A stretch of DNA of 64,000 nt from Caulobacter sp. UNC358MFTsu5.1 (lineage in GTDB: Bacteria; Pseudomonadota; Alphaproteobacteria; Caulobacterales; Caulobacteraceae): contig NZ_JONW01000007.1 in NCBI RefSeq assembly GCF_000712075.1, forward strand, positions 62,001 to 126,000, read 5' to 3'. The notes beneath the pieces are model-generated. The model was not told the DNA's origin. It saw only the letters and a program-made list of their open reading frames with translations, and searched no databases. Below are positions 55,919-63,725 of the stretch, in pieces (the first letter of the stretch is position 1; every line of letters begins with the position of its first letter). A program made the position numbers and the translations under genes.

Positions 55919-58654
55919 ATGCCTCTGTCTCTTGGCTCGTCTCTTGGTGAGGGGGATCGTCCCACCAGCCGCCACGTGCGACAGAACGCCAATCTGCTCA
56001 GCGAGCTGCTGAACGAGGCGATCGCCTATCTGGACGGGCCCGAAGCCGCCGCCCTGGTGGCCAAGGCCCGCCGCGCGGCCTCGGCCGAGGACGTGGCCAA
56101 CGGCGACGCCCCGGTGCTGGACAGCCTGTTCTCCGAGGTCTCCAGCGACCAGGCCATCTTCCTGGCCCGCGCCCTGGCCAGCCACTCGATGCTGGCCAAT
56201 ATCGGCGAGGACGTCGCCGGCCGCCGCCGCCACGCCGAGGGCGAGGCCGGGCCGGGCGATGATCGCCCCCGCACCCTGGTCGACGCCGTCAAGGCGCTGG
56301 TCGCCGAGGGCAAGTCGCCGGCCGAGCTGACCAAGGTCCTGGCCGCCATGAACGTGGTGCCGGTGCTGACCGCCCACCCGACCGAGGTGCGCCGCCGCAG
56401 CATGGTCGACCGCGAGACCGAGATCTCGCGCCTGATGGCCCTGCGCCGCCACCACCTGCCGCCGGCCATGGACGCCGAGATCCGCGAGCGCCTGTTCCGC
56501 GAGATCGCCCTGATGTGGCGGACGCGCCTGTACCGTCCCGAGCGGATCACCGTGAAGGACGAGATCCGCAACGCCCTGTCGATCGTCCGCACCTCGATCC
56601 TGCCGGCGGTCATCGACCTCTACGCCGACTGGTCGCAGCAGATCGGCGAGCACGGCCGGATGGCCCCGCTGCTGAAGATGGGCTCGTGGCTGGGCGGCGA
56701 CCGCGACGGCCACCCCGGCGTCAACGGCGACACCCTGAAGCTGGCCTTCGCCTCGCAGTCGCGGGTGATCCTCGACTGGTACGCCGGCGAGGTGCGCAAG
56801 CTGTGGTCGAACCTGGCGGTTTCCACGGCCTACACGCCGGTCTCCGAGGAACTGCTGGCCCTGGCCGCCCAGACCCGGGATCCGTCGGTCCATCGCCTGG
56901 ACGAGCCGTACCGCCTGGCCCTGGAGCTGGTGTTCGACCGCCTGACCGCCGTCTCGCAGAAGCTGACCGGCCAGCCGGTGGCCTTCGCCAACGGCACGAC
57001 CGACGTCGAGCCCTACGGCCATCCGGACGCCTTCGTCGCCGACCTGAAGATCGTCATCGACAGCCTTGAGCGGCAGGGCGGCGAGCGCCTGGTCGGCTCG
57101 GCCCTGCGCACCCTGGTCGAGGTGGCCCAGGCCTGCGGCTTCCACCTGATGAGCCTGGACCTGCGCCAGAACGCCGACGTCCACGAGCGGACGCTGCACG
57201 AGCTGTTCCAGCGGGCCGGCACCGGGGTGAAGTACCTGGAGCTGGACGAGGAGGCCCGGTCCAAGCTGCTGATCGGCGAGCTGTCGCACCAGCGGCCCCT
57301 GGTCTCGCCGTTCACCGCCTACGGCGAGGAGACGACCAAGGAGCTGGCGACCATGGAGGCCGCCGCCCAGATGGTCCGCGACTACGGCCACGGCTGTCTC
57401 GGGGCCTATGTGATCTCCAAGTCCGCGACCCTGTCGGACATCCTGGAGCCCCTGGTCCTGCTCAAGCAGGTGGGCCTGGTCTGGGGCGGGGCCGCGCCGC
57501 GCGCCTCGGTCAAGATCAGCCCGCTGTTCGAGACCATCGGCGACCTGGAGAACGGCCCCCGCGTGCTGCGCCAGTGGCTGGAACTGCCGCTTTCCCGCAC
57601 CATCCTGGGCGACCGGCCGGTGCAGGAGATCATGCTCGGCTATTCCGACAGCAACAAGGACGGCGGCTACGTGGCCAGCCGGCGCGGCGTGGCGCGCGGC
57701 GCTTCGGCCCTGGCCTTCGAGGCCGAGCGCATGGGCGTGGGCCTTCAGCTGTTCCATGGCCGCGGCGGCAGCGTCGGGCGGGGCGGGGGACCGGCCGCCG
57801 AGGCCGTGCTGGCCCAGCCGGCCGGCACCGTCCAGGGCCGTATCCGCATGACCGAGCAGGGCGAGATGATCGCCCGCCGCTTCGGCGACCAGCCGACCGC
57901 CCGCCGCAACCTCGACGGCCTGGCCGCCGCCGTGCTGATGGCCAGCGAGCGCGAGGCGTCCCGTCCGGACCCCAAGGTCGAGGCGGCCATGACCGCTCTG
58001 GCCGAGGCCTCGTTCCACGGCTTCCGCGCCCTGGTGTACGACGACCCGGCGTTCGAGGACTTCTTCTGGTCGGCCACGCCGATCGGCGAGATCGTCGGTC
58101 TGAACATCGGCAGCCGCCCGGCCAGCCGCACCGCCAGCCGCAAGATCGAGGACCTGCGGGCCATCCCGTGGGTGTTCAGCTGGTCGCAGGCCCGCTTCAT
58201 GCTGCCCGGCTGGTACGGTTTCGCCTCGGGCGTCGAGCGGGCCGGGCTGTCCACGGGCCAGCTGCAGGACCTGGCCGGCGGCTTCGACTTCTTCGGGGCC
58301 CTGCTGTCGAACATGGAGCTGGCCCTGGCCCAGAGCCACATGGGCATCGCCGCCCGGTACAAGGACCTGTCGCCCGGCAAGGACGCCGCCCAGCGGATCT
58401 TCGACGCCATCCGCCGCGAGCACGACAGCGCCTCGGAGATCGCCCTGGCGATCCGCGGCGGCTCGGCCCTGCTCGACAACCAGCCCGAACTGGCGGAGTC
58501 GGTCGCCCTGGCCGGCCTGTCGGTCGACCCGCTGAACCACCTGCAGCTGGAGCTGCTGGCCCGCCGGCGGGCAGGGGACCAGGACGAAAACATCCGCCTG
58601 GCCATCCAGCTGACCGTCGCCGGCATCGCCGCGGGGTTGCGGAACACGGGGTGA
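55919..58654 (+). CDS. ppc: Phosphoenolpyruvate carboxylase
   Basis: A 911-residue enzyme that carboxylates phosphoenolpyruvate to oxaloacetate, refilling the TCA cycle. The catalytic histidine is His153 in VLTAHPTEVRRRS. LGYSDSNKDGGY (about 573) and the glycine loop FHGRGGSVGRGGGP (about 614-627) are complete. The C-terminus ends NTG, the usual end of PEPC. It sits inside the uronate cluster but has its own 195-bp upstream gap and no copy of the uronate operator there. Confidence 0.95.
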   Translation: MPLSLGSSLGEGDRPTSRHVRQNANLLSELLNEAIAYLDGPEAAALVAKARRAASAEDVANGDAPVLDSLFSEVSSDQAIFLARALASHSMLANIGEDVAGRRRHAEGEAGPGDDRPRTLVDAVKALVAEGKSPAELTKVLAAMNVVPVLTAHPTEVRRRSMVDRETEISRLMALRRHHLPPAMDAEIRERLFREIALMWRTRLYRPERITVKDEIRNALSIVRTSILPAVIDLYADWSQQIGEHGRMAPLLKMGSWLGGDRDGHPGVNGDTLKLAFASQSRVILDWYAGEVRKLWSNLAVSTAYTPVSEELLALAAQTRDPSVHRLDEPYRLALELVFDRLTAVSQKLTGQPVAFANGTTDVEPYGHPDAFVADLKIVIDSLERQGGERLVGSALRTLVEVAQACGFHLMSLDLRQNADVHERTLHELFQRAGTGVKYLELDEEARSKLLIGELSHQRPLVSPFTAYGEETTKELATMEAAAQMVRDYGHGCLGAYVISKSATLSDILEPLVLLKQVGLVWGGAAPRASVKISPLFETIGDLENGPRVLRQWLELPLSRTILGDRPVQEIMLGYSDSNKDGGYVASRRGVARGASALAFEAERMGVGLQLFHGRGGSVGRGGGPAAEAVLAQPAGTVQGRIRMTEQGEMIARRFGDQPTARRNLDGLAAAVLMASEREASRPDPKVEAAMTALAEASFHGFRALVYDDPAFEDFFWSATPIGEIVGLNIGSRPASRTASRKIEDLRAIPWVFSWSQARFMLPGWYGFASGVERAGLSTGQLQDLAGGFDFFGALLSNMELALAQSHMGIAARYKDLSPGKDAAQRIFDAIRREHDSASEIALAIRGGSALLDNQPELAESVALAGLSVDPLNHLQLELLARRRAGDQDENIRLAIQLTVAGIAAGLRNTG

Positions 58655-58671
58655 GGGCAGGGGACGGCTTA

Positions 58672-58738
58672 GGGGACACACACTCACACGATGGCCTCGC
58701 CAGGACTGGCGGAATGCGCGCCGTGAGTGTGTGTCCCC
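58672..58738. repeat. GGGGACA-type inverted repeat after ppc
   Basis: GGGGACACACACTCAC (58672-58687) and its exact complement (58723-58738) are separated by 35 bp. Ends match the other GGGGACA elements here, but the gap is larger. Confidence 0.8.
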
Positions 58739-58764
58739 ACCTTGTTCCACTGTTTTTTCAACAC

Positions 58765-58798
58765 CGCCGTCAAAACGGAAAACATCGTTTTGACGGCG
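58765..58798. promoter_or_regulatory. 13-bp perfect inverted repeat next to the kdgA-region promoter
   Basis: CGCCGTCAAAACG and CGTTTTGACGGCG are separated by 8 bases and end 1 bp before the -35. Placed there it could bind an activator or a second regulator. It has no downstream T tract, so it is a poor terminator for ppc. Confidence 0.45.
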
Positions 58799-58799
58799 C

Positions 58800-58879
58800 T
58801 TGCACAAGGCGTCGCTTCGGAGTAGATTCCTAAATGACACCGGTGGCAAAGTGGCCAGGCCACAATGACACCGGTATCA
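58800..58879 (+). promoter_or_regulatory. kdgA-region promoter with hexuronate operators C and D
   Basis: TTGCAC (-35, 58800-58805) and TAGATT (-10, 58823-58828) are spaced by exactly 17 bp. Operator C, TGACACCGGTGGCA (58835-58848), lies at the expected start point, and operator D, TGACACCGGTATCA (58866-58879), lies 31 bp further. That spacing is about three helical turns, so both are on one DNA face. Confidence 0.7.
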
Positions 58880-58988
58880 CCTGACGTTTCGAACTGGCCT
58901 ACCCAGTTCCAGGCGTCCGCGGCTCTTTCTGAGTTCGCTCCTGCGCAAACTTTCAGGGCGTCGAGCTTCGGCTCGGCGCCCTTTATTT
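58835..58988 (+). ncRNA. Candidate hexuronate-inducible small RNA or attenuated leader
   Basis: From the predicted start to the end of the terminator is about 154 nt. It contains a perfect 7-bp hairpin (GAACTGG, 5-base loop, CCAGTTC at 58891-58909), a single-stranded-looking stretch with CTCCT (near 58938) that could pair with ribosome-binding sites, and a strong terminal hairpin. No protein start with a ribosome-binding site is seen. Expression and function are inferred. Confidence 0.45.
58956..58988 (+). terminator. Strong intrinsic terminator upstream of kdgA
   Basis: GGGCGTCGAGC and GCTCGGCGCCC form an 11-bp stem with one G-U pair and a TTCG loop closed by C-G, followed at once by TTTATTT. 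Confidence 0.85.
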
Positions 58989-59227
58989 GAGGGGCCGACG
59001 TGCAGCGACCAAAAGGGGGTTGCACGAAGGGCCCGGCGAGGGTGGAAACCCAGGGGTGGAAAACCAAGGACGACAGCAAGCGAATTGACGTTGGGGGAGC
59101 CTCGGGTGTGGCGTCGGTCGGCGACGCGGTCTAAACGGTCGCCCAGCGCCCAACGCGGCGAAATCTTCCACGCCGAAGCCCGCAAGCCGGGCCGCACGCA
59201 AGATCGATCCTTTGAGGAGCAGTACTG
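58989..59227 (+). other. Long leader between the terminator and kdgA
   Basis: About 240 bp without a supported gene. It holds a small hairpin GCGTCG/CGACGC (59111-59127) and ends in GAGGAG, 8 bases before the kdgA ATG. I find no second convincing promoter. A TTGACG at 59085 lacks a matching -10. kdgA must be reached by readthrough or from a promoter I cannot see. Confidence 0.4.
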
Positions 59228-59902
59228 ATGGTGAAAGACCGCATGGCCGTGCTGACGGCGCTGATGGACCAGGGCGTCATCCCGGTTTTCTATCACCCCG
59301 ACGTCGAGGTCTGTAAGAAGGTGATCCAGGCCTGCGCCGACGGCGGCGCGCCCTGCATCGAATTCACCAACCGCGGCGACTTCGCCAGCCACGTCTTCTA
59401 CGAAGTGACCCGTCACTTCGCCTCGGCCGATCCGCGCGTGATCATGGGCGTGGGCTCGATCGTCGACGCCCCGACCGCCGGCATCTACATCGCCAACGGC
59501 GCCAAGTTCGTGGTCGGCCCGATCCTCAACGCCGACGTCGCCAAGGTCTGCAACCGCCGCAAGATCCCGTATTCGCCGGGCTGCGGCTCGGCCTCGGAGA
59601 TCTCGTACGCCGAGGAACTGGGCTGCGAGATCGTCAAGGTGTTCCCGGGTTCGTCGGTAGGCGGTCCCGACTTCGTCAAGGCGGTGCTGGGCCCGATGCC
59701 CTGGACCCGCATCATGCCGACCGGCGGCGTCGATCCCGACGAAGCCTCGGTCAAGAAGTGGTTCGGCGCGGGCATCGTCGCCGCCGGCATGGGCTCCAAG
59801 CTGATCACGCAGGAGCTGCTGGACGCCGGGGACTACGCCGGCATCACCAAGAAGGTCCGCGAGACGGTGGACCTGATCAAGAAGGTTCGTGGGAAGGCCT
59901 AA
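59228..59902 (+). CDS. kdgA: 2-dehydro-3-deoxy-phosphogluconate aldolase
   Basis: A 224-residue class I aldolase that splits 2-keto-3-deoxy-6-phosphogluconate into pyruvate and glyceraldehyde-3-phosphate. The Schiff-base lysine is Lys137 in EIVKVFPGSS and the catalytic glutamate is Glu45 in CIEFTNRG. The RIMPTGGVD phosphate-binding segment is present. A strong GAGGAG lies 8 bases upstream. It is followed 6 bp later by kdgK, so the pair forms the lower part of the uronate route. It may also serve the Entner-Doudoroff pathway. Confidence 0.95.
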   Translation: MVKDRMAVLTALMDQGVIPVFYHPDVEVCKKVIQACADGGAPCIEFTNRGDFASHVFYEVTRHFASADPRVIMGVGSIVDAPTAGIYIANGAKFVVGPILNADVAKVCNRRKIPYSPGCGSASEISYAEELGCEIVKVFPGSSVGGPDFVKAVLGPMPWTRIMPTGGVDPDEASVKKWFGAGIVAAGMGSKLITQELLDAGDYAGITKKVRETVDLIKKVRGKA

Positions 59903-59908
59903 AGACCT

Positions 59909-61015
59909 ATGACTGACAACATCCTCAACATCCGCCCGGCTTCGGAAACGAAGTGGGACTGCGCTTCCTTCGGTGAAGTGATGCTGCGCTTCGATCCCGG
60001 CTTCGGCCGGGTGCGCAACGCGCGTCAGTTCCAGGTCTGGGAAGGCGGCGGCGAATACAACGTCGCCCGCGCCTTCAAGAAGTGCTGGGGCAAGCGCTCG
60101 ACGGCCGTCACCGCCCTGCCGGTGAACGACCTGGGGTGGCTGGTCGAGGATCTGATGATGCAGGGCGGCGTCGACACCTCCCACATCATCTGGCGCGACT
60201 TCGACGGCCTGGGCCGCAACACCCGCGTCGGCCTGAACTTCACCGAAAAGGGCTTCGGCGTCCGCCCGGCCCTGGGCTGCTCGGATCGTGGTCACTCGGC
60301 CGCCTCGCAGATCCGCCCCGGCGAAGTGAACTGGGAAAAGCTGTTCGGCGAAGAAGGCGTGCGCTGGTTCCACACCGGCGGCATCTTCGCGGCCCTGGCC
60401 TCGAACACGGCTGAAGCCGTGATCGAAGCCGTCGAAGTGGCCCGCAAGTACGGCACCGTGATCTCCTACGACCTCAACTACCGCGCCAGCCTGTGGAAGT
60501 CGCAGGGCGGCAAGGAAGGGGCCCAGAAGGTCAACCGCCACATCGCCCAGTACGTGGACGTGATGATCGGCAACGAAGAAGACTTCACCGCCTGCCTGGG
60601 CTTCGAAGTCGAGGGCCTGGACGAGCACATCAGCGCGATCGACCCGGCCAACTTCAAGAAGATGATCCAGACGGCCGTGAAGGAGTTCCCGAACTTCAAG
60701 GTCGCCGCCACCACCCTGCGCAACGCCAAGACCGCCTCGGTCAACGACTGGTCGGCGATCCTGTACGCCGGCGGCGAGTTCTACGCCTCGATGATGCGCG
60801 AGAACCTCGAGATCTACGACCGCGTCGGCGGCGGCGACGGCTTCGCCTCGGGCCTGGCTTTCGGCTTCATGGAAGGCAAGGGCCCCCAGGCCGCCGTCGA
60901 GTACGGCGCGGCTCACGGCGCCCTGGCCATGACCACCCCGGGCGACACCTCGATGGTGCGCCAGGCGGAAGTCGAGGCCGTGATGAAGGGCAAGGGCGCG
61001 CGGGTCATCCGCTAG
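59909..61015 (+). CDS. kdgK: 2-dehydro-3-deoxygluconokinase
   Basis: A 368-residue PfkB-family sugar kinase that phosphorylates 2-keto-3-deoxygluconate. The substrate end WEGGGEYNVARAFKKCWG and the catalytic RVGGGDGFASGLAFG (Asp near residue 310) are clear. It supplies the substrate for KdgA, encoded just upstream. A strong intrinsic terminator follows about 30 bp after the stop. Confidence 0.94.
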   Translation: MTDNILNIRPASETKWDCASFGEVMLRFDPGFGRVRNARQFQVWEGGGEYNVARAFKKCWGKRSTAVTALPVNDLGWLVEDLMMQGGVDTSHIIWRDFDGLGRNTRVGLNFTEKGFGVRPALGCSDRGHSAASQIRPGEVNWEKLFGEEGVRWFHTGGIFAALASNTAEAVIEAVEVARKYGTVISYDLNYRASLWKSQGGKEGAQKVNRHIAQYVDVMIGNEEDFTACLGFEVEGLDEHISAIDPANFKKMIQTAVKEFPNFKVAATTLRNAKTASVNDWSAILYAGGEFYASMMRENLEIYDRVGGGDGFASGLAFGFMEGKGPQAAVEYGAAHGALAMTTPGDTSMVRQAEVEAVMKGKGARVIR

Positions 61016-61358
61016 TCTTCGCCCTCGTCGGCTGAACAAGCAGAGCCCCCGGTCGCGAGACCGGGGGCTTTTTGCTGGGCGGCTCGCGGCCACGGTCGGT
61101 CGCCGCGTCCTGCTCGGCGATTTCGGCGAAGGCGGCGGCCAGCATCTTCGTCAACCTGGCGCGGATCGCCCGGGCTCGCTCGGCGCGGCTGCGAGGAGCC
61201 AGCCACGGGCGAGGGTAGTCTTCGTGCGCGGCCGCCTTCTTCCAGACCTCGCGCCAAAAAGCTTGCACGCGCGCCGGCGTCCGTTCCGGATCGGGTTGGA
61301 TGAGACCGGCCGCCAACCTGGCGCGGCGCTCGCGGGCGCGGGTCCGGGATCGGGGCAT
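61005..61358 (-). CDS. Hypothetical basic helical protein
   Basis: A 117-residue protein, strongly basic at the start (PRSRTRARERRARLAAG), with a helical middle (RVQAFWREVWKKAAAHEDYP and RAERARAIRARLTKMLAAAF) and a polar tail. The ATG has a perfect AAGGAG 7 bases upstream, good evidence that it is translated. Its 3' end runs through the kdgK terminator and overlaps the end of kdgK on the other strand by 11 bp. I recognise no family. Confidence 0.6.
   Translation of the reverse strand: MPRSRTRARERRARLAAGLIQPDPERTPARVQAFWREVWKKAAAHEDYPRPWLAPRSRAERARAIRARLTKMLAAAFAEIAEQDAATDRGREPPSKKPPVSRPGALLVQPTRAKTSG
61044..61073 (+). terminator. Intrinsic terminator of kdgK
   Basis: AGCCCCCGGTC and GACCGGGGGCT form a perfect 11-bp stem with a GCGA loop, ending in a run of T. 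It lies within the coding region of the small gene on the opposite strand. Confidence 0.9.
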
Positions 61359-62028
61359 GGCTGCTCTCCTTTTCGGGCACGGCTTGGCCACTTCACGCGG
61401 AAAGCCGCTGAAGGTCGGGGAGGGCTGCGGAGCGTCGGGCCAGGCCCGGAAGCTTTTGTAGAAATACCGTTTCGACCAGGACCGACGCTCCGCGCGATCG
61501 TTGTCCGGGAGCGCCCGGCGATCGGCCCTGTTCGGACCTCGCCGGTCTTAGCCCCCGACGGGCGGGCCGGGCCCACGAAGCCCGGTCCCGGAACGCACGG
61601 ATCACTCCGCGCCTGTCGCGCCGCCGACCCTCATCCAACGCCGTATCTGTGGACCACGCCCGGCCGGCACCAGATGGATGAGACGCGGCCCCTCACGAGA
61701 CCGCCGCCGACGAGCACGCCCGCTCGACCGCCCCCCAAGGCCGCGAAGGTCGCAGGCCTTAGCGCCCTCCCCATCGCCTCGAGGTGGTCTGATTATGCGG
61801 CGGCGTGAGAGGGGGAGGATAAGTGATTTCGGAGCGTTGTTTTCGTTCAGGAAACACGCCGGGAAAGAGGGGGATAAGTTTTTCTTGGCGTATGTCCCGC
61901 CTGTCGTGAAGTGTAATATAATCTCAAAATATGACTTGACGATTTAATATGTGAGACTTTAGTCATTAGTGCGATAAATGGAGTCGCGCCTTGTGCGATC
62001 GGGCCAGGAAGCGGCGGGGCGGGATCGC
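61359..62028. other. Intergenic stretch with AT-rich promoter region
   Basis: No supported gene. The first 450 bp are GC-rich and contain only low-complexity frames. From about 61810 to 61975 base composition turns clearly AT-rich, with a TATAAT at 61917 and a TTGACG at 61936, each a promoter piece without a fully convincing partner. This part probably drives the glycosidase gene and may mark an insertion boundary. No uronate operator copy is seen here. Confidence 0.45.
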
Positions 62029-63669
62029 ATGAACCGGAAGAGCTTGACGGCCGTCCTCGTCGCCTTGGGCACCGCCGCGTCGTTCAACGCCGCCGCCCAG
62101 GACGCGCCGCATCTGAAACGGCAGGGTGAGGCCACCCAGCTGATCGTCGACGGCAGGCCCATGCTGATCCTGGGTGGCGAACTGGCCAATTCGACAGCCT
62201 CGGACCTCAAATACCTGAACGCCCAATGGCCGACGCTTAAGACCATCGGCCTGAATACCGTCGTAGCTCCGGTCGAGTGGGACCAGATCGAACCCAGCGA
62301 AGGCGTCTACGACTTCGCCCCGGTCGAGGGCCTGATCCAGCAGGCGCAGGCCAACCATATGAAGCTGGTGGTGTTGTGGTTCGGCGCCTGGAAGAATTCG
62401 ATGTCCAGCTACGCGCCGCCCTACATCAAGCACGACTACAGGACCTATGCGCGGGCTCGGGACGACAAGGACGTGCCGCGCGACATTCTCAGCCCCTATG
62501 ACCCCGACACCCTGAAGGCGGACCAGCGCGCGTTCGCCGCCCTGATGGCGCACATCAAGGCGTTCGACAAAAGCCACACCGTGGTCATGGTGCAGGTCGA
62601 GAACGAGATCGGCATGCTGCCGGTGGTCCGCGATTACGGCCCCCAGGCGCAGGCGGCGTTCGAAGGGTCCGTTCCCAAGGCGTTGATCGACTATCTGCGC
62701 CGGAACAAGGCGACGCTTCACCCCTATGTCCGCGACGCCTGGACCGCCAACGGCTCCAAGATCGCGGGAACCTGGTCGGAAGTCTTCGGCGACGGCGTCG
62801 AGGGCCAGCAGATCTTTCAGGCCTGGGGGTTCTCGGTCTTCGCCAATGACCTGACCAAGGCCGGCAAGGCGGCCTATGACCTGCCGATGTACGTCAATGT
62901 GGCGCTCAATCGTCCCGACCAGAAGCCGGGCCAATATCCCAGCGGCGGCCCGCTGCCGCATCTGTTCGACATCTGGAAGGCCGGCGGCCCCGCCATCGAC
63001 CTGATCGGCCTGGACGCCTATTTCCCCGACTACGTCCACTGGGCCGACCAGTTCAAGCGGCCCGACAATCCGGTCTTCGTTCCGGAAGCCAATCGCGCCG
63101 GCCAGATCGACGCCGGCGGCAACGCCTTCTACACCCTGGGCGAACTGGACGGCATCGGCTTTGGCCCCTTCGCCATCGAGACCCTGGCCCATCCCGAAAC
63201 CGATTCCCTGACCGACGCCTACCGGGTGCTGCGCCAGATCGCGCCGCTCGTCCTGGCCAACCAGGGCAAGGGCACGATGCGCGGTTTCAAGGCGCCGCTC
63301 AGCTACGAGGGCGTGGTGGACGAGACCCCACGCACCTTCGATCTGGGCGGCTATACGATCACCGCCTCCATGGTCGATTCCAGGACCCCCAAGGCCACTC
63401 AGACGATCGCCGCTCACGGCGGCCTGATCATCCAGACCGGCAAGGACGAGTTCCTGGTCGCCGGCCGTGGCGTGATCCTGCGTTTCGCCGACGCAGCCAA
63501 GTCCGGCGACCAGGTCGGCGTCGAGCAGATCGTCGATGGGGAGTTCGTCGATGGCCGATGGGTCGGCGGTCGCTGGCTGAACGGCGACGAAAGCGGCCAG
63601 GGCCGCTACCTGCGCCTGCCGCCGGACCGCTTCAGCATCCAGAAGCTGAAGGTCTATCGCTACCAATAG
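62029..63669 (+). CDS. Exported GH35-type beta-galactosidase with DUF5597-like C-terminus
   Basis: A 546-residue glycosidase. A signal peptide ends near residue 23 (FNAAAQ), so it acts in the periplasm or outside. The TIM-barrel core has the acid/base Glu193 in MVQVENEIGML and a nucleophile Glu353 in VFVPEANRAG. The C-terminal part (YTITASMVDSRTPKA, then LVAGRGVILRF) matches the all-beta domain often found with these GH35 proteins. They remove terminal galactose from plant polysaccharides. The frame opens 17 codons earlier, but the signal peptide supports this ATG. It is followed by a probable polysaccharide lyase gene. Confidence 0.85.
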   Translation: MNRKSLTAVLVALGTAASFNAAAQDAPHLKRQGEATQLIVDGRPMLILGGELANSTASDLKYLNAQWPTLKTIGLNTVVAPVEWDQIEPSEGVYDFAPVEGLIQQAQANHMKLVVLWFGAWKNSMSSYAPPYIKHDYRTYARARDDKDVPRDILSPYDPDTLKADQRAFAALMAHIKAFDKSHTVVMVQVENEIGMLPVVRDYGPQAQAAFEGSVPKALIDYLRRNKATLHPYVRDAWTANGSKIAGTWSEVFGDGVEGQQIFQAWGFSVFANDLTKAGKAAYDLPMYVNVALNRPDQKPGQYPSGGPLPHLFDIWKAGGPAIDLIGLDAYFPDYVHWADQFKRPDNPVFVPEANRAGQIDAGGNAFYTLGELDGIGFGPFAIETLAHPETDSLTDAYRVLRQIAPLVLANQGKGTMRGFKAPLSYEGVVDETPRTFDLGGYTITASMVDSRTPKATQTIAAHGGLIIQTGKDEFLVAGRGVILRFADAAKSGDQVGVEQIVDGEFVDGRWVGGRWLNGDESGQGRYLRLPPDRFSIQKLKVYRYQ

Positions 63670-63725
63670 TCCGAAGGTCGCCGGGTCTGAGACGACTTCG
63701 CGCGACCTGTCCGAACGGAGCCAGC

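Noticed and set aside
51110..58849. A minus-strand open frame of about 2,580 codons opposite uxaC through ppc
   Set aside because: It is antisense to recognised enzymes and reads as Val/Gly/Arg/Gln-rich shadow sequence. Long stop-free antisense frames are expected at this GC content.
58655..59227. A tRNA or known housekeeping RNA between ppc and kdgA
   Set aside because: No cloverleaf, T-loop or SRP/6S-like core is visible. Only the hairpin and terminator arrangement remains.
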